Shown piece after piece: positions 57,218 through 64,000 of a stretch of DNA of 64,000 nucleotides. The DNA lies in assembly GCF_963678635.1 (NCBI RefSeq), contig NC_087067.1:46922001-46986000 (forward strand). The letters run 5' to 3'. This DNA is from Symsagittifera roscoffensis (Eukaryota; Xenacoelomorpha; Acoela; Convolutidae). Position numbers and translations under genes: made by a program. Position 1 is the stretch's first letter. Each line of letters starts with the position of its first letter. The notes beneath the pieces were generated by a model that did no database searches, was not told the DNA's origin, and worked only from the letters and a program-made list of their open reading frames with translations.

Positions 57218-58571
57218 TTGATTTTGGAGTGAAATTTAATTTTTCAAAATTTCGAATGGAACCTGTCATGCACGATTTTCTCGCGAGAACTGAGAATCAG
57301 AAAAAGAGATAAGAACAAAGTCAGAACAATTGAGTCGCATACGCGGGAAAGTCGCAAGAAAAAGCAGTAGGAAATTGCTATTCGCAATTTCCATCACTAT
57401 AATAATCGAGAGTAGAGCTGTCCCATCTGTGACAGAGACGAGAGTATTCCCTCGAATTGGATTATAACGACTGGAGTATTATTCGGAACTGGACTAGAGT
57501 GAACCTTCGGTGGAAAGGTGGACAGCTTGAGTGTCCTAATGGTTCACAAGAAAACTATTGTCTAGAGTATAAACTCGTTCTCATTGTTAAAACTATAAAA
57601 CATTAGACTCATTTAGTTACGTTATTTAATTCTTGAGTTAGTTACCGACTGGATTATTTCCCACTTCTTGAGCGTGCTACTATGTGAGTACAAATTTAAA
57701 TTCCTAGAGTGTGTTTTATGATTGTTATGTTGAGGTAAGGCGAGTTTTAGGTTGATCCATCTGAAATGGATCAAAGTTCCACTGTCTAATAAAAACAAAC
57801 TTAACGGATTGTTCCAACCCGGATTTAACGGCGTTCATGTATTTTGGGTATCTAGAGACCTAAGTATGGGGACGTTTCTAATTCTAGAGTGGGGGGATAT
57901 TTTAGTAGTAGCCTTTAAGCTGTAACGGGTCGTAGTCTCATGTCACAAGCGAACCGAACTGGCTCCGACCGTTCTTGAGGTAGAAAAACACAAGAGATAG
58001 TGTCCCTGACCCTTGAGCCAGTGGTTATAGGGCCTATTTTTCTTAAGCCTCATGTGTGACTGCAGTAGACGAATGTTACATAGTGTTTTTATGGCGCTCC
58101 TGGGTGTTTACGACATCAAGACTACGGAGTCGAACCCACTTGAGACAGCTTCGGGCTGAATGCCCATTCTAGAGTACCGGCGGTACGGTTCGACAGGAAC
58201 GTGCAAACCTTCCGGTTGTACCGTGATAGCTTTTTAAGAAAACTCGAGAAAATTTCCTGGTACGCTCTCCGAACGAGGCTTAGCTAACCGAGTAAAGGGG
58301 GGCAACTAGGGGGACAAAAACACGAGCAAAAAGACAAAAAGCAAAACAAAAACCAAAAAAGAATAGAAAAAGGAACAAAAACCATAAAACGAAAAAAGAC
58401 AGTGACTTTGACACCAGATTAGTTGGATCAAACCTTTATATTAATTAAATAGTATACCCATACTGTTTTACAAGTTCGATCGTTTCGATCAACCTAGCAA
58501 TTTAAACCAGTAAACTGAATAAAGTGCCCGAAGTGGGGCGTTGTCAAGGGTTTTCAGATAGCTTGGAACTT

Positions 58572-58775
58572 AGCTGGACCAATAGGAGACTTGACTGGAA
58601 GAGGTGACCAGCCGAGTGAGAAAGTGGTTCAGGGACACTTGAGCTGAACCAATAGGAGACTTGACTGGAAGAGGTGACCAGCCGAGTGGGAAAGTGGTTC
58701 AGGGACACTTGAGCTGAACCAATAGGAGACTGGACTGGAACAGGTGACCAGTCGAGTGGGAAAGCAGCCAAGAAG
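58572..58775 (+). repeat. 70-bp tandem repeat, three units, in the retroelement leader
   Basis: The units share ACCAATAGGAGACT and AGTGGTTCAGGGACACTTG with a period of exactly 70 bp; the third unit diverges at its end. Confidence 0.8.
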
Positions 58776-59604
58776 GATTTGGCAATTCTTGAGTTCTCAA
58801 GTTGGGCAGAACGGGTATCGTTAGAATCCACATTACATTATAGGAGATAAGTGTAAAATTGGATAAGCGAAAACCCCCAGTTTTGAGGAACGTTTTTACT
58901 TGAGCAGGCCTGGAAACAGGTCTACGGTTTTCTCTTGAGAGGTTTAGCACCCGGCGCTTAAAGTAATTTTTAGGCTTAAGAAGGGAGGCTAGAAAGGGGG
59001 GAGGTTAGAAGGGGGACTGGTTAGGCTAGAGGTGAGCGGTTGCAAATTGTAAAAAGGGAGAAACTAGAGTAACTAATTAATCGACATCGTTGACTTAGTT
59101 ACATTAGCCATAACACGCGTTGGTGATAATAGGTGAATATCCAAAATTCAACTCGAGTTAAGACTGGTACGCTGGTTGGTTTGGTAGGGGGGACCGGATA
59201 TAGACAGCTTTTGTGATACCCCATAAGATCACTAGTGGGGGGAGGAAAACGCGTGGCAATTAGGTACCAGACATTTTTTTTAGACGAAAGGTAGACATTG
59301 GTCACCTTTGAATTTCAGGTGGGCTCATTTTTCTGTTTTTATTATTTTTCTTACTTAGATTTTTGTTGCATTTTAGTGAGGATTTGTGTTTGGTTTTATA
59401 CGAACAGGTGATCACAAGATACCTGCGCACCTACATTGAAATAGAAACAACCAAAAAGAAGAGGGGGGTCAGCATTTGGCTTTTAAGAGAGGGTTTTTGG
59501 GAAAATTTTACTAGAGCTTGAGTGGTGGTACAAGGTACGGTGATTCAAGAAGACCCTACAACGAGGAAGACACTCCGTGACGAGTATTGGGACAAGACTG
59601 AAGA
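58776..59604. other. Retroelement leader, no gene
   Basis: Non-coding between the two tandem-repeat blocks. I could not identify a primer-binding site with certainty. Confidence 0.4.
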
Positions 59605-60180
59605 AGTCTTGGGACAGAGCAGTCTTGGGACAGTGGTCTTGGGACAGGGTCTTGGGACAGGGTCTTGGGACAGGGTCTTGGGACAGTGGTCTTGGGACAG
59701 GGTCTTGGGACAGGGGTCTTGGGACAGTGGTTTTGGGACGGGGGTCTTGGGACAGGGTCTTGGGACAGTGGTCTTGGGACAGTGGTCTTGGGACACTAGT
59801 CTTGGGACACTAGTCTTGGGACACCAGCCTTGGGACACTGGTCTTGGGACACTACCCTTGGGACACTAGTCTTGGGACAGTAGTCTTGGGACACTAGCCT
59901 TGGGACACTAGTCTTGGGACAGTAGTCTTGGGACACTAGCCTTGGGACACGGGTCTTGGGACACTACCCTTGGGACAGTAGTCTTGGGACACTAGCCTTG
60001 GGACACTAGTCTTGGGACAGTAGTCTTGGGACACTAGCCTTGGGACACTGGTCTTGGGACACTACCCTTGGGACACTAGTCTTGGGACAGTAGTCTTGGG
60101 ACACTAGCCTTGGGACACTAGTCTTGGGACAGTAGTCTTGGAACAGTGGCCTTGGTACAAGGGTCTTAGGACACTAGCGG
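59605..60180 (+). repeat. GTCTTGGGACA minisatellite (~575 bp)
   Basis: Roughly three dozen units of GTCTTGGGACA plus 2-5 variable bases (AG, AGG, AGTG, CTAG and others), 13-16 bp each. The early part favours CAGGG spacers, the later part CACTAG spacers with a higher-order pattern of several units. The long frames seen on both strands here are by-products of the repeat. It sits about 400 bp before the gag start. Confidence 0.92.
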
Positions 60181-60579
60181 AGAATACTGTGATAGTGACG
60201 AATAGTCTTGGGACGGTATAAAAATTGAAGTAGAATTACAACAAGTGTGTTTTAAGACAGAATAAGACAAATCGAAATAGGTAGGGTTAAGACCAAATTA
60301 AGGAAAATTTTTCGGAGATTTTAGAAAGAGAATTGGATAAGGTTTTTAACACGTTGTACAGAGTTTGTTACCACAAAAAATATTTTTTTTTACCCTAGAA
60401 TAGAATCGTTTATATAATAAAATTGTAAATAGAAGCAGTTGTAAATAGAAATAATGAGGCGGAGTAGGGTACCGGTGCTCGAAAAAAGGTCAAGTGGATC
60501 AAACACAAAATATAATTCATCGCTGCGCGGAACGACATCAACGGGCCCAAAGATAACGAAGAAGAACTTTTCAGTTAAC

Positions 60580-63500
60580 ATGGCCAGCACAAGGAGTACA
60601 GCGGAGAGCAGGGCGAAAGAGGGCACGGAAGGGGAGCGAGTAGAACCCACCATCGAGATTGATCTAGAGACACCCGATCAAAGTGTGGATGAAACAAGGA
60701 AGATGGCGACAGAGTCAACTCCAATGCCCAATGCAGAGGAACCGAACCAGAAACCCATAGAGTTCTCACCGATAGATGACGCGGAAGATGCAATAGGCAA
60801 CACCGAAGAAACGGTGAAAGAAGACTCTCAAGTAAAGAGGACATCTTTTACGGAAAAATTGGGAATAATGTTCGGAATAAAAACGAAAGAAAACGTGACT
60901 GAAGAACCAAAAGCAGAAAGAGCACGCACATTTGGGACAGTGAGCACGAAGACCTCAGAAGCCAATCCAAGAGAGGAACAAGCTAAAGCAGAGGCTACGG
61001 CCGAAGAGAGACCGACGGCTGACCATGAAGAGACTACCATTGAGCTGGGTGACTTGTTGGCGAAATTAAATCAGATTGACAAAAGACTTAAGCACAGTGA
61101 AGAAGACAGAGAGGTGATAAAAAAGGAGATAAGATACAACAAGCACGAGTATCTAGACAGTTATTTTAACCTAGCTAAGGCAACAGATGAGAGACTCAAG
61201 GAAATGTCAGATAAGGTAGAAGCCACCAATGAAGAACGAGAAAAGAACATCAAAACAGACATGCAACAGTTGAAGAACCGATATGATGATGTCAACAGCC
61301 AATTAGGGAGCCTGGAAAGGAGAATGGACACAATGAGCAAGAGTCAAGCCGAGAGTTCGTGTGCAATACAGGCGAAGTTGGATGCAATCTTGAGAGGTTC
61401 CACTCCACAAGAAAGACCAGCAGCGGATCGTACGCAAAGCACCAGAGTTGACTTTGTAGAACCACAAAGGAACAAACGGCAATCGACACCGTTGCCCTTA
61501 ACCAGGGATGCGATAAGCATAGCACCAACAGCTGCGAAAACAATAATGAAGAATGGAACGTCGAATACAACGACTGCTCCGGGAGATTCAACAGCTAACA
61601 GCAACACAGGACCGGATGCTATGACATGGGCCAGCACTTGGGAGATGATGAACAGGACTCTAGAGGCCTTCGCCACGAGGAACACTGACTCGAGCGACAG
61701 GAGAGAGGGAAAATCAAGAAAGACATTCAAGAAGCCAAAAGAATTCAAGGACGACTCCGATGGATGCATTGACACTTGGGTGGAAGTGATGAGATTACAT
61801 CTAGAACAAGACAACTTGAGTGACGAAAGACAAGCATGTACAGCCATACTGAGCAACTTGGAAGGAACGGCATTAAAATGCGTGGTCGCAAAGAAGGAGG
61901 AAGAACGCGACACCGCGGACAAGATCTTCGAGATATTGCTGAATCGATTCGGGTCAGGCATGAAGGGTCACCAAGCGATGATGCGATTTGAAAAGAGAAG
62001 GCAGAGGGACGACGAGTCAATAGATCGGTTCCTAGATGACCTCGAGAGCTTGAGAAGGAGGAGTGACCCAGAGGAGTCGACAAATAGACGGAACTTTAGC
62101 ATTGCCTCGAAGTTCATCGATGGGGTGAAAAGTGATGACTTAAGGACAATGTTAGCAACATACTACACATTGTCGAAGGACAGCGCACCCACCCCAGAAG
62201 AAATGAGACAGAACTCAAGAGAATACATGCTGATGAAACCTAAGAAGTACTCATATTCCGAAAACAGGAACACGCAAGGGGGAAGCCAACCCCAGAGGTC
62301 ATCATGGTACAAACCTAGAGATGATATGGACAAGCGCAGATCATGCGCGAACTGCGGGTCAGCGGATCATCATGTGGCTGACTGCACAACGTACAAACAA
62401 GGCATGAAGAGCCTAGGTTATGCACCGGATGAAGAGGATATGAGCCAGATGGAGGAACACGAGTACTATAATGGCTTAATCATCAAGATAGGCGCCAGAT
62501 GCTTCTTCTGTAACCAGGAGGGGCACTTCAGAATGGATTGTCCCTTGTTCTGGGAAGCGGTCAAGGACCAGAATCACCCCAAACATAAGTTGGCATTAGC
62601 GGCGGTGCAGAATCAGCGGAACAGGCAAAACGAGTTTGAATCTAGGAACTTGGGGGCACCAAACACCGAATTGCCGACGAAGACAGTGAAAGCTGTTACA
62701 CATGTTAGCGGTGCGTTAGAGTCCGCGGCCGGAAGCTCTCTAGAGATAAATTATGAGAAAGCGGCGACGGAAGCAATTGCCAAAGTGAAACAAGATCTGG
62801 CTGCGAAAGAAATAGAGCAACGACTAAAGTTGGAGATCGAAAGACAGAATTTTAACGAAGCATTAACCGGATCGAACTCAATACCAGAGGCTAGAACGGG
62901 CTCAATGAAGACCGGGAATTGTAACACCGTGAAAATGGTGACAGGTAAACCTTTTGGAATATCGAAAATCGGAGCAAGAATAATGTCGATAATCACAGTG
63001 GGCGGACACGAGGTAACCAGAAACTTGAGCGAGCCGAGCGACCAGACGATAATGCACATTGACGTGTATGCAGACTACTTGAGTGGAATAAGTCCACAAA
63101 CGACTTCTAGAGCGCTCAGGGCACTACTCACGAGAGGGGGCAGCAAATCGGTACGTGTTGATAATAGGTACACTGAAGCTTATGGTCCACACGAGGTCAT
63201 GCTAAATATAGATGGAATCAACATCTATACCAAGACGATGATAACATGCGACGAAGACCTAATTGGACAAATCTATGTAGGGAAAGAAGAATTGAAAGTA
63301 AGATCGATTGGACACTGTGCTATGCTCGAAGAAGATGCAATGCACATCGGGACGGAAGCAGACGTGACAGGGCACGTGCTAGACATAAATGGCAAAAAGA
63401 CTCAGTTACGTGGATTACTTGACACGGGAGCAGTCTTGAGCGTCATACCAATCGAAACATGGGAAAAGATGGGCTTTGACAAAGGTGACTTGATAGACTC

Positions 63501-64000
63501 GAGAATACGGCTGTCAGCTGCAAACAAAGGGGCCCTTCGGGTGTTGGACAGGACGCCGATAATAGCCCTCAATTTGGGGGAACGTAACCTGTGGATGAGC
63601 TTCATCGTGGTAGAAAACCTAGATGAATCTGACCAATTCATATTGGGCAGAGACTTCACTAGGAATTTCGACGTAACGATAGATCTAAATAATGCAATGT
63701 TCAGGATACGGAACCCGGATAGGAGGTACGCAATCAAACCGGTAAATTTAATAATGGCAAATGAGAACAAAGCACGGGTATTCTTGAGTAGGAGAGTGAG
63801 GTTAAAAGCTAATGAAGCGGCAATCGTAAGCTTGAGGATGAAAAATTATAATGAACTAAGTGACAACAAGCAAGTGTGTATAGTTCCAAATCCTAATAGT
63901 CAAAGCGCTGCTGTTTTAGGAAGATCATTTTCGATAACGAAGAGCGGCCTCTGCGTCAGTGTCTTGTTGAATACCCTTGATATACCGATCACGATACAGA
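60580..64000 (+). CDS. Gag-protease polyprotein of the LTR retrotransposon (partial, 3' outside)
   Basis: An ATG in good context (AACATGG) opens a frame with no stop for 1,140 codons to the window end. The N-terminal ~150 residues are acidic and Thr/Glu-rich, then comes a coiled-coil-like region (~150-260). A retrotransposon gag domain lies around residues 385-530 (WVEVMRLHLEQDN, KIFEILLNRFGSG). Two CCHC zinc knuckles follow, CANCGSADHHVADC at about 589 and CFFCNQEGHFRMDC at about 641. The aspartic protease has LLDTGAVLSVIP at ~947 and the ILGRDF flap-side motif at ~1022. Gag and protease share one frame here. It forms particles and matures them in the family. Confidence 0.9.
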   Translation, partial: MASTRSTAESRAKEGTEGERVEPTIEIDLETPDQSVDETRKMATESTPMPNAEEPNQKPIEFSPIDDAEDAIGNTEETVKEDSQVKRTSFTEKLGIMFGIKTKENVTEEPKAERARTFGTVSTKTSEANPREEQAKAEATAEERPTADHEETTIELGDLLAKLNQIDKRLKHSEEDREVIKKEIRYNKHEYLDSYFNLAKATDERLKEMSDKVEATNEEREKNIKTDMQQLKNRYDDVNSQLGSLERRMDTMSKSQAESSCAIQAKLDAILRGSTPQERPAADRTQSTRVDFVEPQRNKRQSTPLPLTRDAISIAPTAAKTIMKNGTSNTTTAPGDSTANSNTGPDAMTWASTWEMMNRTLEAFATRNTDSSDRREGKSRKTFKKPKEFKDDSDGCIDTWVEVMRLHLEQDNLSDERQACTAILSNLEGTALKCVVAKKEEERDTADKIFEILLNRFGSGMKGHQAMMRFEKRRQRDDESIDRFLDDLESLRRRSDPEESTNRRNFSIASKFIDGVKSDDLRTMLATYYTLSKDSAPTPEEMRQNSREYMLMKPKKYSYSENRNTQGGSQPQRSSWYKPRDDMDKRRSCANCGSADHHVADCTTYKQGMKSLGYAPDEEDMSQMEEHEYYNGLIIKIGARCFFCNQEGHFRMDCPLFWEAVKDQNHPKHKLALAAVQNQRNRQNEFESRNLGAPNTELPTKTVKAVTHVSGALESAAGSSLEINYEKAATEAIAKVKQDLAAKEIEQRLKLEIERQNFNEALTGSNSIPEARTGSMKTGNCNTVKMVTGKPFGISKIGARIMSIITVGGHEVTRNLSEPSDQTIMHIDVYADYLSGISPQTTSRALRALLTRGGSKSVRVDNRYTEAYGPHEVMLNIDGINIYTKTMITCDEDLIGQIYVGKEELKVRSIGHCAMLEEDAMHIGTEADVTGHVLDINGKKTQLRGLLDTGAVLSVIPIETWEKMGFDKGDLIDSRIRLSAANKGALRVLDRTPIIALNLGERNLWMSFIVVENLDESDQFILGRDFTRNFDVTIDLNNAMFRIRNPDRRYAIKPVNLIMANENKARVFLSRRVRLKANEAAIVSLRMKNYNELSDNKQVCIVPNPNSQSAAVLGRSFSITKSGLCVSVLLNTLDIPITIQ

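Larger units (their letters stand above)
57320..64000 (+). mobile_element. LTR retrotransposon, 5' part, runs off the window
   Basis: The plus-strand gag-protease frame from 60580 to the window end shows a retrotransposon whose RT, integrase and 3' LTR lie outside. The left border is uncertain because no second LTR is available for comparison. The region from about 57320 to 60579 is its probable LTR plus leader, with a TATA-like CTATAAAAC at about 57593 and AATAAA at about 58518. The visible coding part looks whole, suggesting a young copy. The family is probably Ty3/gypsy-like, but this cannot be settled without the RT. Confidence 0.7.

Noticed and set aside
57320-59500. Exact 5' LTR borders and primer-binding site
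   Set aside because: Only one LTR could be in the window and no unambiguous primer-binding site was found, so borders would be guesswork.
59522-59869. Long LGQGLGTGSWD-type open frame and its antisense partner
   Set aside because: Both are products of the GTCTTGGGACA minisatellite; all frames stay open because of the repeat, not because of coding.
60390-63770. Several minus-strand frames of 70-205 codons
   Set aside because: They are antisense shadows of the continuous gag-protease frame on the plus strand.

Overview
The window looks like an invertebrate animal genome. It is AT-rich, full of decayed transposons, has spliceosomal introns, and carries a long animal-type NADH-dependent glutamate synthase gene, an enzyme vertebrates lack. 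The phylum cannot be fixed from sequence alone. The gag type of the right-hand retroelement reminds me of cnidarian elements, but that is only an impression.

Region 1 (415-18639) is an 18.2-kb Polinton/Maverick with palindromic terminal inverted repeats and a perfect 6-bp target duplication (CAATCA). Its genes, nearly all on the minus strand, are: protein-primed DNA polymerase B at the left; protease, major capsid, pVI-like and penton-like proteins, then integrase, in the middle; and a packaging ATPase plus small unknown genes at the right. The capsid-integrase and ATPase-small-gene runs overlap by a few bases, as in compact viruses. A 3.6-kb inner segment (6281-9950), bounded by its own inverted repeats, holds an unknown gene and two plus-strand genes: a PC4-like ssDNA-binding protein and a protein with a parvovirus-Rep-like HUH motif. 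The element is broken in a few genes but looks rather young.

Region 2 (18646-34367) has no convincing host gene. It holds several copies of a 0.1-0.45-kb dispersed repeat, a tandem array of about 3.1 units of 1.7-1.9 kb carrying Tc1/mariner transposase remnants, and a short tandem repeat with three TCAAGGTCA sites.

Region 3 (34368-55037) is the glutamate synthase gene on the minus strand: a small 5' coding exon (54710-54999) and one giant exon (34368-40350) separated by a 14.4-kb intron. Inside the intron lies a recent, almost identical tandem duplication: the first 1.97 kb of the giant exon plus several kb of intron are repeated, leaving a second acceptor-bearing partial exon (45161-47128). 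The intron also holds a minisatellite, foldback elements and tRNA-like SINE pieces.

Region 4 (56450-64000) holds a decayed LINE reverse-transcriptase tail, then the 5' part of an LTR retrotransposon running off the window. That element has a long leader with two tandem-repeat blocks and an open gag-protease frame with two CCHC zinc knuckles and an aspartic protease motif.
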